From Amoeboaphelidium protococcarum (Eukaryota; Aphelidiomycota; Aphelidea), in contig JALECJ010000257.1 in NCBI GenBank assembly GCA_023515745.1, positions 2,296,687 through 2,360,686 on the forward strand: DNA of 64,000 bases, read 5' to 3'. The notes beneath the pieces were generated by a model. That model saw only the letters and a list, made by a program, of their open reading frames with translations, did not search any database and was not told where the DNA came from. The position numbers were made by a program, and so were the translations under genes. Numbering within the stretch: position 1 is the stretch's first letter; every line of letters begins with the position of its first letter. Of this stretch, positions 23,514-35,329 are shown piece after piece.

Positions 23514-24605
23514 ATGGGAACTAGCGGCGACAAGGACTCAGACGCCAGTATTTTGAAGGCGATGGTGGAGGCTGTGAGAGTGGCCGGTAGTATGACGGAT
23601 GCTTATCAGAAGTAGTTCTTGTCTCAACAGGCGACTAATACGGCGGATGGCTCTCAGATGATCAAAGATGATTTATCGCCTGTCACGGTGGCGGATTTTG
23701 CGGCCCAAGCAGTGGTGAATTACGTGCTCATGGGCCAGTTGCGCAATCATTAGTATGCAATGATTAGTGAAGAGTCTTCAGAAGATTTGCGTCAGAAATA
23801 GAACGGTACAACAACTTCCAAATTGTCAAAGGCTGTTCTAGACTTGGTCAATGCGACGCTGAAGGAGAGTCTAGGGGAGAGCGATTTATATCACCTTGTG
23901 GATGAAGGCAAATCTACTGCATCGTCTTCTAATGAGTATTTCACTTTAGATCCTATTGATGGCACTAAAGGATTCATTCGCGGGTTGCAGTATGCAGTAT
24001 GTCTAGCCTTGATCAGGGATGGTCAAGTTGTTTTGGCTGCGATGGCATGTCCTAATTTAGATCTTAAAGATTATAGCCGGGGAGCGGACTAGACTCTGAG
24101 TTAACTCGGGCGCGGTGTTGTATTCTATGCATCACTCAAGGGTGGATCATTTGTAGTGCCTATGAACTCTAAACACAATTCCTCTTCTTCTTCTTCCTCC
24201 ATACCTATTCGCGTATCAAGCATTAAAGAATCTAGTAAGCTCTCGGTGTGTGAATCTGTGGAATCTGGGCACAGTAATCATGATCAAAGTCAGCGTATTA
24301 TGGATAAACTTGGATGTGACCGCAATTAATCTGTCCGACTTGACAGTCAGTGTAAATACGCCCTAGTAGCTTGTGGTTTAGGCGATGTCTACTTTAGATT
24401 GCCTGTGAAGTAAAATTACTAGGAAAAGATATGGGATCATGCTTCTGGTGAATTGATAGTCCGTGAGGCTGGTGGTCAAGTGACTGATCTTGATGGTAAA
24501 CCGTTGATCTTCTCCAAAGGTTCGCCGTATCTCTCTCAGAATTGTGGAATCCTCGCTACCAATGGCAAACTCCATCAAGACATTCTAAAAGCATACCAAT
24601 CTTGA
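23514..24605 (+). CDS. MET22: 3'(2'),5'-bisphosphate nucleotidase (Met22/Hal2 type)
   Basis: Mg-dependent, Li-sensitive phosphatase that turns PAP into AMP in sulfate assimilation and RNA turnover. It has 363 residues (yeast Met22 has 357) in a single exon. Metal-binding motifs are present: SEESSEDL (acidic loop), DPIDGTKGF (near residue 147) and WDHASGELIVREAGG (near residue 305). SPVTVADFAAQ near residue 60 is also typical. The order and spacing match the Hal2 branch of the inositol monophosphatase superfamily. Confidence 0.93.
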
Positions 24606-25008
24606 ATCTGATATAACTGTATACATTTTAAATATTGCGTCTCTTGCATTCCCATTAAGTTTAACACTTACTTCATTTTTCATACTAATATTATCTTAGC
24701 CGGGAATACTCAGTTCAATCATCCATCTAGGATCATAGCTATAACATTCAGGCTTTGTTTCATCGCGGTGTTTCTCAACTGCTACGCGACGAAGCGCTCG
24801 CTCAATGCATAGTCGTTATCATTTTAACGAGAGAGCTACTGTGAGAAGGATTTCTCGTCAATGTGATCGCGTGATTTCTTGCTCTTCTCTTCTGCATTCA
24901 ACAACATTCAAGGGAATAGCAATACAAACAGTACACTTTCGAAAGCGTATATATAGTTGGCTGGTTTATATAATAACATTTAAAAGACATTTAGTTAGAA
25001 AAAGGAAA
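24606..25008 (+). promoter_or_regulatory. Intergenic region with TATA element before CABLES-like gene
   Basis: 403 bp without a convincing gene. A TATATATAG element is at about 24948-24956, roughly 55 bp before the ATG at 25009. GCG-rich patches occur near 24785-24800. Confidence 0.4.
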
Positions 25009-26583
25009 ATGATTAATATTAGTTCAGAAGATCATCAGCAGTAGTAATAGCAGTAATAGAGATAGTCTAGAAAGAGATAGGCTGCCATGAAGTTTCTGAG
25101 TAGCATTCAAATGAGCGATAGTGCTGGTGGTAGTCAGTAGTCTAATTAGATTGACCTTATTCCCCCCATACAGTCTGATGAGTAGGCGCCCGTTACGGAA
25201 GACTGAATACTTGGGCAGCAGGTGCCTCCCCTTGAGCCCGCTGTGGAATTGAATGATGTTATTCATTATGATCATCATCAAGATTAGGAGAATTCCAATA
25301 GCTTAGAAGGTGGCGGAGAACCTGCGCCGATTTAGAAGAAGATTAAGAGCAAGCGATAGCTGACTGCTGAGAGGTTCTTGCTCGGTATTAATTTCCATGG
25401 GGAAGATTCATCTACTAATGCCGAGAGTGAGCATCAGTCGCCGCCTTCAACTGCTCCTAATGATCTACCGTCGCCCTTGAATGCAGTCGAAGATGGTGGA
25501 GGCGATCAGTATAAGTCGCCTTTATTTGGCGCGTCACCTGCCAGTGGTGATATGCTGGATACTGTTGATGGTAGTTAATAGTAGTAGTAGTAAGATATGA
25601 TTACTGCATCTAAGCGGGCTGTTGGTGGTGATTTTATTAATGGCCGCTTGACTTTGAATGGCATAGTGAATGGAACGAAAGATCCTAGATTGGTATACGT
25701 CTTGAAAGATTCTAATCAGCCAGTTGCTGTTCACTCTGTCATCTCCTATAAGGATATTGCTAGACGGAAGGCTATTGCATTGGCTAATTAATTGCAACTC
25801 AGTGGTGATTATTCGCGTCAGATAAATGGTAGCGTAGACAATTTGAGGCATTAGAGAATGACGGCTCAGAGTTTCTCCCATCTCCTGATGCCACAATAAT
25901 GCGCCATTCAGTCCTTTAGCGGAGGAGCTAGTGGAGGGTAGTCGTATTCATAGAATCAGTAAATGTCCTCATAGTAGTCTAGTTATGATCCCAATTTCCT
26001 AGATGATCCTAATCTTAAAACCGGTACTTATAAGACTGTAATTACATTGTAGTCATATATATCCTCGATTCTGTAATACGCAAAGGCTGCTGAATTGAAA
26101 TAAGAGCTTAATGAACAATTCTTGTAGAAGCATGATGACTTGGGAGATGGTATAACTCTCAGCAAGATTAGGAATTTGAAGTTGCATCTACTCGAAGTTG
26201 GCCTGGCTGTGAATCTGGAACTCAGTACTGTGGCAAAGGCCATCGTTTTTCTTGAGAAGCTGATATTGAGCAAGTATGTGACTAAAGCTAATAGAAAAGT
26301 GATTGCTGGTGCGTGTCTCCTCATTGCGGCCAAGATTAACGATCGCAAAAGTATGAATTATGTCAAGTTATTACAAGCTCTGGAAAAGAATCTTTTGGTA
26401 TCCTCTGAATATATTCGTGCCCAAGAATTCGCCGTGTTTGCCAAACTGGAGTTTAATGTCTTGGTCCCCGATGAAGAGTATATGCCTCACCTGATGCGCT
26501 TAGTCTATCTCTTGGATTATAACAACTTGCAAGAGTACGTTGATGGCAAAGTGTCTACAGTTCGAGAGTTGCATTACATTTGA
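25009..26583 (+). CDS. CABLES: CABLES-like cyclin-fold protein with an in-frame TGA
   Basis: Homologue of CABLES (Cdk5 and Abl substrate), a cyclin-box protein linked to CDK control. The frame from the ATG at 25009 to the TGA at 26581 has 524 codons and one internal TGA at 25204-25206. Upstream of it are a Gln run and RKRQAAMKFLSSI, which resembles the RRQAALxFLTNISL motif of CABLES. After it come SKRQLTAERFLLGI, DPNFLDDPNLKTGTYK, the LSKIRNLK element and a cyclin-like core (IVFLEKLIL, VIAGACLLIAAKI, FAVFAKLEFNVLVPDEEYMPH). The C-terminal half is unmistakable. No intron with a TGTAG acceptor removes the TGA, and the next in-frame ATG is only near 25552. Sequence error, mutation or readthrough are all possible. 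Confidence 0.82.
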
Positions 26584-26649
26584 TACATTTACTTACTATA
26601 CATCTTTTGATGTAAGTTTGAAATTAGAATTGATAAATATATTATTATC

Positions 26650-28125
26650 TCATCGTTGCTAATCAATACAGTCTTCCACTTGTTTTTGCAGCCTCTTGAG
26701 GTAATTTAAATTAGACGAGTATTACTACTACTACTGCCCGGATGAAAGTTCATCATGGAATAGGTCCTGTAGAGAGCTCAGTGCATCAACAAGATCACTT
26801 CCGCATTCAAATGCAATATTCTCCCTCTGAATCTTGCTGTATTTCTACTCTTCGCCACCATCCATCTCGAGTTAAGTGTCGAAGCTAGAGGAGACAATGA
26901 ACAAGAGCTATGATACATAAAACGTGCTAGCAGCCTCAAAATAATAAAATAGTTCATCCAATACAGCGATATTATTGTTAGTATTTTCAGAATCCAATAA
27001 GCGCTTAATCTAATTGCGGATATGCGCCAAATAGTAAATAATATGACCAAATGACATTTAATCTGCAGACTGAATGGCCATATCCAGCGAAGGAACTAGA
27101 ATATCTCTAAATCTCGTATCGTCCAGCATTAATTAGGATTATTACAATTAATGATGAACATTTGACAATACATCATACGCCTCAGAGCCAGCAGTCAGAG
27201 CATATAAACTATTCAGATTAAGTGCAACAATCTTTCTAACCCTGTCAATATTGTCAGCGTCTAGTTATAACTTATTACCAGTTCCATCATCGCTACTATT
27301 AGCGGATAGAGTTTCATTACGATCAACAATCTTGAGTTGATCTATGCACATTCGCGTTCCTGTAATACAATACGCTATGAATGACGCCGCATAAAGTCTC
27401 TTCTAACTCATCCACACGTTATATTGACAAGCAAGTGAATTGACCAGCTGAGACTCTTCTTTAATCATTGCGACATTGTGCACATCCAGCGATTAAGTAG
27501 CATTATTGTACAATCTACCTTGTAATGTATTCTTAAATTAAGGATTCGAGGAAATATTTTTACTAAAACAATCTAGGATAACCCAGAGAATCCAATTATA
27601 ACGTTATGAAAACTTTTCTACCAATAGAGTGGACAGCTATAAGCAAAGGCGCCTATTCAAACTGTCAAATTAGTTACTACTATTACTCTACCCACCAAGA
27701 TCCATACCGCGTGATAGGATCAATTATAACACTTCATCATTCTATGCAAATGGCAAATCTTCAGTGATATCCAACACAACCACCAGCAGGGTGATTATCA
27801 ACTGCAGACTATGTACACAATAATAATCGCTGCGAAGGATATCAGCCAATCGACTACTGAACTGGCATATCTCCAAGATACTACTGACCCGTAAAGAATC
27901 CATATACTATGACTTGGAAATAAGAAGACACTGGAGAGAATCAACAACCAGCGGGAAACTATCACTTGATGATGCAGTCAATCTGAGTAGACACTATTCC
28001 ACAACTTGATAGTACACATCCAATGACTACGTATCATTATTGTGTCGAGTCTTGCACAATAACAATGCAACAAATCTCAGCTTATCCACACTCAGTCCTT
28101 AAATATTAACCACAGAACTCACCAT
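26650..28125 (-). CDS. Unknown all-helical protein
   Basis: Single-exon frame of 491 residues, reading without TGA from the ATG at 28125. It is rich in Leu, Ser, Asp and Gln, with amphipathic helices throughout (for example LQLIITLLVVVLDIT and IIYYLAHIRNQIKRLL), suggesting an alpha-solenoid or vesicle-tether-like fold. No signal peptide and no clear membrane helix. Codon use includes many TAA/TAG Gln codons, as in neighbours, supporting real coding. No family recognised. Confidence 0.72.
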
Positions 28126-28632
28126 TTTTAGAATAAATAACTTTACTATTACTATACGCCCTTATATATAATTGAGAGAAGTAAAGTGAGTGCAGTAGGT
28201 AAAGGAAAGACGAAAGAATCAAACGGTACAGTTTGCTTTGAGAAAAATCTCCCTCGGCCGTCTCTTATGCGCTTTGTCTTATAAGCAAATAGGCAAGAAT
28301 GCTTCAAAACAGTGATTAGCGTTACCTGGCGCATAAAGTGTGCAATTTAGTAAATTGAATACTCGATAGCTGTAAGTTATGAAAGCTAATTTTGCCAAAT
28401 GCTCAACTCTTTGAAAATCCGCCATCAATAAAAAGGAGCGAAATTAGCACTTAACCACTCATAGTTATGACCAACTGGTCGTAATATTACCGGCGAAAGT
28501 GGAGCATCACGCCCAATACAACACATAATGTAAAGTATATATATATTTATCAATCTTTTGCAGTAGACTGAGGAGATCTGAATTCCTACAACTAGCAATA
28601 TCTCGCGGAAAGTGGCACTTACAGAAGCCTAC
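28126..28632. other. Intergenic region
   Basis: A 507-bp spacer between two minus-strand genes, holding the promoter of the helical protein gene and the 3' end of the TFIIF gene. It contains a TA-rich tract (TATATATATTT near 28536-28546). No gene seen. Confidence 0.4.
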
Positions 28633-29505
28633 TCAAGATTCATCATCATCGTCGAAAATGGCTTCATACAGCTACTCATCTTCTTATGGAGCCAGAAGAG
28701 CCTCCTTCTTGCGTCGCTATTACTCCTTCTTGATTTCTAGCTTTTACTATTGTTATAATGACTAGGGAGAGGATAGTGATTTGGAATCCACATCACTGCC
28801 AGACGCGTCTTCCAGCTTATGCATCAACCATCTATTACTCCGCTTCTGGCCCATCTTCTCCTCTGCCTCTTCCAGTGTTAGTGTCCGGTACGTAATTCTA
28901 GGTGTAAATTTATATATATTAGATACGGGAACCACAGAGAATCCACCCGTGGAGCTATTATGCATAAAGAGTACGTATGAGCCATTGCTGCGTTCTAGAT
29001 TACCGATATAGATATTACTCTCACTGCCATCCATCATAATGTACGGATCTCGATTCTCTAATCTAAACTGTAGCTTCTCCTACCACTGCTGGGCGGAATG
29101 ATAAACTTGAACATTTTACTTCTTTCGCTTCTATTTTTATTATTACTACTATTACTGACTCTCTTGATCTTTATTATCTTGATCATTATTATCCCCATCC
29201 ATTTGAACATCGTCATCATTATCAACATCCACTTGATCATCATCTTTATTCAACTCTTATTTGGTGTCGCCGTTCTTCCCATTCACCTTCTTCTTATCCG
29301 CACCATCTTTCTAGTCAACATCCATCTAATTTTTCATCTATCTCTCCAAATCTATCAGATTAGGATTACCTCTAAACAGATACACGGGTTCTTCCAAATC
29401 TTCCTATATATTGAACTATTTGCTCGTATTTATCCTTCCAATATGATACCGTCTTCCCTCTTTCACATCGCCCATCACCAACTTGAATGTCTACTTCTTA
29501 CTCAT
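28633..29505 (-). CDS. GTF2F1: TFIIF alpha subunit (RAP74) N-terminal-type protein
   Basis: Subunit of RNA polymerase II initiation factor TFIIF. The 290-residue protein has an N-terminal part that would pair with TFIIF beta, a long acidic/Gln-rich insert (about 85-130), then the diagnostic block NIYKFTPRITYRTLTLEEAE (about residues 195-214) followed by a charged tail. The TLTLEEAEEKM string is typical of RAP74. TFIIF alpha is normally 500-700 residues with a C-terminal winged helix; here the frame stops after DDDDES, so that domain is missing or encoded elsewhere. The start is the first clear ATG; an upstream exon cannot be excluded. Confidence 0.72.
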
Positions 29506-29814
29506 ATTCTTCTTTACTTACTTTTTAATTTAATTGCTATTATCTCAGAGATTGTTAGTGAGTATACTCAAGTACAGTGATATAAAAAATTCCACTTTAA
29601 ACTACCGGTACTGATCAGAGAAGAACGATTGAATTGCGGAAAGAGAGAGAAATTACGGCAAAGTTTAGCGAAAGCTTTCCAGGTCGCGCATAAAGACTGA
29701 ATTATGGTGATGAGTACTGTAGTTAATATTATTTGGTCACAGAGTCTTAATTTGCCAAAAATAATACAATTCAAGTGTACCTTTACTAAATAAGAGGTGG
29801 TGAGATAGTGTAAA
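29506..29814. other. Spacer between Nit2 and TFIIF genes
   Basis: A 309-bp region expected to hold the TFIIF promoter (minus strand). It includes a short GA-rich patch near 29640-29650. Nothing else recognisable. Confidence 0.35.
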
Positions 29815-30789
29815 TCATTGATTCTAATTTGAAATGTCCGGATATACGTCAAATCTTCGCTGAGTGTAAATGGGAATCTGTTGGCGTGTTTGTTGAACCA
29901 AGTCGAGATCAAGTTCCACAATCAGCACACCTTCTTCACCGTCCAATTAATCCAGCACTTGACCAGCTGGCGATACAACCATAGAATGTCCATACGCCAC
30001 ATAATCATCACCATCAGTTGGGACTGAAGCGGGAGAGCACGCGGCCACAAACATTTAATTGTCCAGTGCTCTCGCTCTCATCAACAGTTCCCAGTGCAGT
30101 GGGCCGGTAGTCATATTGAATGCCCCGGGATACACCATCATGTGGCATCCGCCTTGACGCGCACATATCATTGCCATCTCTGGAAATCTAACATCATAAC
30201 ATATGCCAAGTCCAATCTTTACAATCTAAGGCTTCTTCTCCTCGTTACCGGAAGGGAGCTGTAACTCGACTTGAGTCAATTTGTTGCCAGGTGCTAAGAT
30301 ATCAGATTCTTTGAAGCGAATCTTACCCGGTATATCAATATCGAATAAATGCAACTTTCTATGTTTAGCGATTAACTCACCACTCGTATTGTACACTGTG
30401 CATGTGTTATAAAACTTGCCACTCGTTGGTTCAACTTCCGGAATAGAACCACCGATTAAATGTACTTTCGCATCACGGGCCATTTGACTCAATGCATTGA
30501 CAGACGGGCCGCTGTCAGATAAGTTGACACTATCGCTGATTCTCTCAGCATATTTAGGAAAATACTTGGTGCCGTAAGGAGAGTTGAAACACTCTGGTAG
30601 AACCACCATGTGGCAGCCTTTCTATGCGGCATCTAGAACCACTTGTCGCGCCTTGTTCAAATTTACCCCAACATTGTCGCCCACTGACATTTACACTAAC
30701 GCAACTTTAAGCTCTACACATGATTATTGTCGCTTATATAGGTAAGTTAATATGATTATGGGAGCATTGGTTAGAGACTTACTTGACAT
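29815..30789 (-). CDS. NIT2: Omega-amidase Nit2 (nitrilase superfamily), two exons
   Basis: Hydrolyses alpha-ketoglutaramate and alpha-ketosuccinamate, closing the glutamine transaminase cycle in cytosol or mitochondria. Exon 1 is only 7 bp (30789-30783), giving M-S-K with the first bases of exon 2 (30713-29815); the 69-bp intron starts GTAAGT and ends GTGTAG. The spliced N-terminus MSKLKVALVQ matches Nit2 proteins. The catalytic triad is visible: Glu before the [10 protein letters not shown] block, Lys in [11 protein letters not shown] and Cys in [27 protein letters not shown] is the family tail. 301 residues. Confidence 0.92.
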
Positions 30790-30943
30790 GGTTCTTTCGC
30801 CACTATGCCGATTAAATTCGTTACTATAATTTTTAACGATTTTTGACGATCAAGATAAGAAAACCAAGAATCTAAAAGCAAACAAATGAAATAAAATAAA
30901 GAAACATCACTTCCCTACTCTGTAACTATTGTATCACTATTTG

Positions 30944-33900
30944 TCACAGGATAGCTTCAATAATTTTCAGCGTGTCTTTCGGATTGAGCAGCTACTTGTC
31001 GACAGGTAGATTTTGAATCAAGTGACAGCACACAGTCCATAGCATACGATTGACAGATGATGCAGATTGAACAGAAAGTAATAGTGACGATCCAGACAGA
31101 CACATGGCTAAATTTGAGGCATAATCAAGCGATCCGGTTAGGAGTTTCTAATTAAAGTTGCGCCCACCGCCATTGATGGTGGTAATCAAAAGTTCTGCCC
31201 AAGACGTGAGACACTGGATACGACAATCCCTGGCAGACATACTAAAGTTGATCTCTTCAATAACTTTATAAGACTGTAGCCCACAGTTCTTTAGTGGAGA
31301 TGCATCATACAGGAATGAATGACCATAATTCAGAGATAAACCTGAGCTATCACCACAAGCCCAATTGATGTTTCTAAACCATTCCAAGTTCATACTCAAA
31401 TCTTCTTACAAATCATTCAGTAGCTAATCCACATCCGTACCAACTTTGTATCCCAGCAGTTCCATGATATGACTCGAGAATACAAAGCTGCCAATTAAAA
31501 ATGACTTTAGTCGCAGGGCCGCGAATCTTATCATGTACAACATTTGTGCAATACAACTAATTTAATAGAAAGTATTGACAGAATCTTCCTGAAAAGTGGT
31601 AACCTTCAACAGTGCTTCAATGTGCTGCTATACAGTTTAACACAGATCATCCAGCACTTCGGGAGACATCCTGAACAGCCAGCGATTGATGGCACTTAAA
31701 TTAACGTGCATCAAAAGAGGATGACCAGTGAATATATCCAAACTCTGCTTAGATTATAGTTATGACTTGAACTGATTAATTAGCTGCTTAACATGATCTT
31801 GATCTACGTATAGATTAAGGCTATTACAAGCTAGGATGTAATAGGCGGGAATCTATAAGGTAGGTGTACTTGAACTTTAAAGAGACACAATTTTTACACA
31901 AGCACCCACAATAGATATCCATTATTGTGATGACAAATTACAGTTTGATGACGACGATGATGATGATGTAGAATTAGCAAGAGCGGATACCAACTGAAGA
32001 GTATTCAAAGTAAGCAAAGGCAAATCTTCATTTGATAAATAGGCCATTATCACATCAAAAACTTGAGCAAAATCTAATCCACAGCCATCCAATGTGATTT
32101 GATTCTACAATGCGACGTACTAAATCAATGATTTGATATTCAATACAAGAGCATTATATGAATCGTTTCCATCAACACCTAACAGCAATTCCAAGGAAAT
32201 GAGGTTACCAACTAAACATTACATCACTTATGGATTCATCAGTAAACTTTAAATCTCTCCAAATTACGCAACGGGCTACTGCAATTAAACAGGAGACTAT
32301 TCACCACTCTTGAATGCGAGCAAAGGAGAACAATCACTGGCAACAAGGTAAATTAGTTGACTTATTTAAGTGTAACACTTCCATTCACTACTCCTCCATT
32401 GACCAGCTGTCAGTATAGATGCAATAAACAGAGCAATCTATTTGCCCACATTCAATGCCAATTGATCAACCTAATCACCAGCAACATTGGATACAAGGCA
32501 CTGAGAGCGAAGCATATGCAGCATTGACGAGAGAAGGCTGATGTACATTTCACAATTTGTGCCGCCAGTAGCCGCATGGTCTTGAATAAGCATCCAGATT
32601 CTCTTCATATTATCTACCTGGAAGAATGATTCCGGTCCTAGAGAGAATACTAGAGATGGCGCCTAGAAAAAGACAATATTTGCCATCTATATAGTAGCAC
32701 CAACAAATTCTGCACCTTGATTATTCATAGCCAACGTGGATGATAGATTAAAGCAGAATTCAATCACAGACTCTGGCATTTCAATCACCTCATGTTCAAT
32801 CAACGCACTAATGAGTCTGGCATGACAGCATAGACTATGTACAATTGCCGAATCAGTAGTTTACAACTTAGTATCAGAAGATAATACTTACATTGCAATC
32901 TAAAGCAGATCAACCTTGAAATCCCAGAGTAAAACCTATTGACTCTCTTCAATAAATACAGATTCAGCCATAGTACCGGCTGGGATTAGAATGTTGTACA
33001 ATTTAGGCATAAAGGCTATATTCTATTCAGCCTTGAACTGAGTTCCATTACGAGACAATTTCAAATACTCATTACCCAAATCTTCAATTTTCAAAGATAA
33101 AACGACCTGAAGCCTTTGTATATCAATATCGTGGTATACTCTAACCATAAAAGTAAGCAGGTCCAAGTATTTCATATCCACAAAGCATAAATCATGGCAA
33201 CATTCAAGTAAACCATTAAGCTCATCAATATACTTGGACCAGAAGTCTACGTCATACTACAAACTGCCCACGATTATGTCCACAATTAAAGATTTCTAAG
33301 GCAGTCTGGAAGGATCAAATCTGCGCAGAAAATTCATCACCGTAGTCAAAACTTGAGTATTGCGTACATGACATCCACTGGAAATAATCTATGCCAAAAC
33401 CGTATTATGGAAGGATATTTAAGCGCAGTACGTCATGGAGTGCACATCAGTACCAGGCCAAATAGATTAATCACTGACTACGGTAGCCAAATGGAACATG
33501 ATATAAGCACTCAATTCCTGCTGTGGATCAATGAGCTCAACTAAATTAGGCACTTTGACTAATATGGGAGTGACCGCCACAATCAACTTTATACATTACT
33601 ACCTTAAAGTTTCTGAATATTCTCTAGATAAAACTTTAATAATCTTCTGGCATACTTTAAAGAAATTGTTCAAAGATGAGACAAATAAACTATCCAACTT
33701 CATAACTGGATGAAATTTACACAATGCCATGACCAAACGCACAGTTGATTCTATCACTTGTAAACGCTATTTCACATCACCACCATACAGCCGCTTTACT
33801 TCATCCACCAGTGAATTGATAGAATTTTACAGGATTAAGGCACTCCTCTACTCCAAATTATGACGCAAATTCTACGGCAAATGATGAACTGGCAACTTGA

Positions 33901-34039
33901 GAATTTCAGTTAGTACCTACATCTTGACCATATCACTCATATCCACTAACCACTCTTCATCTTTACTCAATGATTCCAGCAATTACTTGACACCACTGCC
34001 ATATTTCACTTTGATAAGTGTATTCAAATTAGACTCCAT
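30944..34039 (-). CDS. Large unknown helical-repeat protein
   Basis: Single-exon frame of 1031 residues from the ATG at 34039. Almost all predicted helix, Leu-rich, with no signal peptide or membrane segment; it looks like a HEAT/ARM-type solenoid, for example a nucleoporin, karyopherin or scaffold. Its most distinctive region is near the C-terminus (about 865-960): LEWFRNINWACGDSSGLSLN, followed by YGHSFLYD and INFSMSARDCRIQCLTSWAE. I could not place it in a named family. A short stretch of Ser codons encodes a poly-Ser run near residue 690. Confidence 0.72.
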
Positions 34040-34160
34040 ATCCTCAAATTACAGCACCTTCTCTCAACAATGCAAGTAAAGAAGAACGTTAGTAGAGAGA
34101 AACGATAAACGAACGAGAAACGATCGCGTCAACTGGAAAGAAACACCGCGAGAAGAAACA

Positions 34161-34201
34161 CGAGAGATAGAGGCAGATAACGAGAGAGATAGAGGCAGAG
34201 A
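34161..34201. repeat. Short tandem repeat, two units of about 20 bp
   Basis: Two adjacent near-identical purine-rich units, CGAGAGATAGAGGCAGATAA and CGAGAGAGATAGAGGCAGAG, in the 264-bp spacer upstream of the solenoid gene. Confidence 0.6.
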
Positions 34202-34303
34202 GAAACATCATTGTGAGAGTCTTTAGTGAATAAGCGCGTGTGTAGGAACACGTATAGAAAAAAAGATAGCAATAAATGATACAATTAATTCAGCACTGTA
34301 CAA

Positions 34304-35149
34304 TCAAACAGTGATAGTCATCTTTGAGTATTTTGTTAATGGAAGAGCATCAATCGATTATGGTCTCATACGCACTCCCTCCCACAGATCCATGATGAAG
34401 AACATATTGTACAGAGTCACTCCCACCACACCGACTGTGCTTACAAACAGTAAAGCCACACTGTATAGATCAGTCGATGGAACGCTCAGATCTAGGAGTG
34501 GAAACAGCACAGCATACCTTAGCACAACAAATAAAAACTGATACCATCTTGAGGCGCTATCAACGCACTGGAACCAATAGACAAAGTCAATCAACACATG
34601 AGAGAATGTTAGTAGAAAATAGCCAGCTGTAAAGTATTCATGGCCTTTAAATACGCTGTCACTTTACAACCCACTGATAGGATTAATACCGTCCAAGAGG
34701 TGTAGTATTCCATCGTCATTCTAAAGTCCATTGTACCAGCTCATTATAAACACGGACGTGGACGCGTAAAAGCATATCCAATACCTTGATTTAGAATAAC
34801 CAGCGCATTTTATAGTAACGCGACTGGCTGATTTGAACAAATAAATTCCTAAAGCGACACCCAATAGAAAAGATACGAGTATTAATGGCACCGAGTAATA
34901 ACCAATATATTAGCTACATCGCGCATAGAGTTGATAAAATGTATAGAGGCTATATGGTAAGGAGACGGCCAAACAGGAGCATGCAATAGTGATGGATATG
35001 GGCATTCGCATCTGCATCGAAGTGACAGACATTCCCAATACACTTGCAACCACGTTCAGAATGCCAAATGTGTATAAGCAGGAATACAGAATCTATATTT
35101 CCACCCACCTGTTCTCGAATACTTTCATATCTGGAATTTCAACTATCAT
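34304..35149 (-). CDS. Multi-pass membrane protein of unknown family
   Basis: 281 residues in one exon. Six or seven hydrophobic segments alternate with short loops (for example YSCLYTFGILNVVASVLG, VPLILVSFLLGVALGIYLF, FLFVVLRYAVLFPLLDL and VALLFVSTVGVVGVTLY), so the protein is integral to a membrane. No signature motif recognised. It shares a 180-bp divergent promoter region with the secretory gene at 35330. Confidence 0.7.
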
Positions 35150-35329
35150 GCTTTGGATTAAAAATCGATTTAATCTATTTCGTTATGCAGCTAGGGAAGT
35201 CAAAATCGATCTTTGATTGGCCAATGAAGAATCAAACAGGGGCTGTTCTAATATGGTTTTCCCTGATAAGACTTTCCTCTTTTACTTGCACCTTGTAATT
35301 TGTTTTTTGTAGCTTAATATTGATGTAAA

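Noticed and set aside
29098-29580. Plus-strand 160-codon Leu/Ile-rich frame
   Set aside because: Exact antisense of the acidic Asn/Asp/Gln-rich insert of TFIIF alpha; hydrophobic only because it is the complement.
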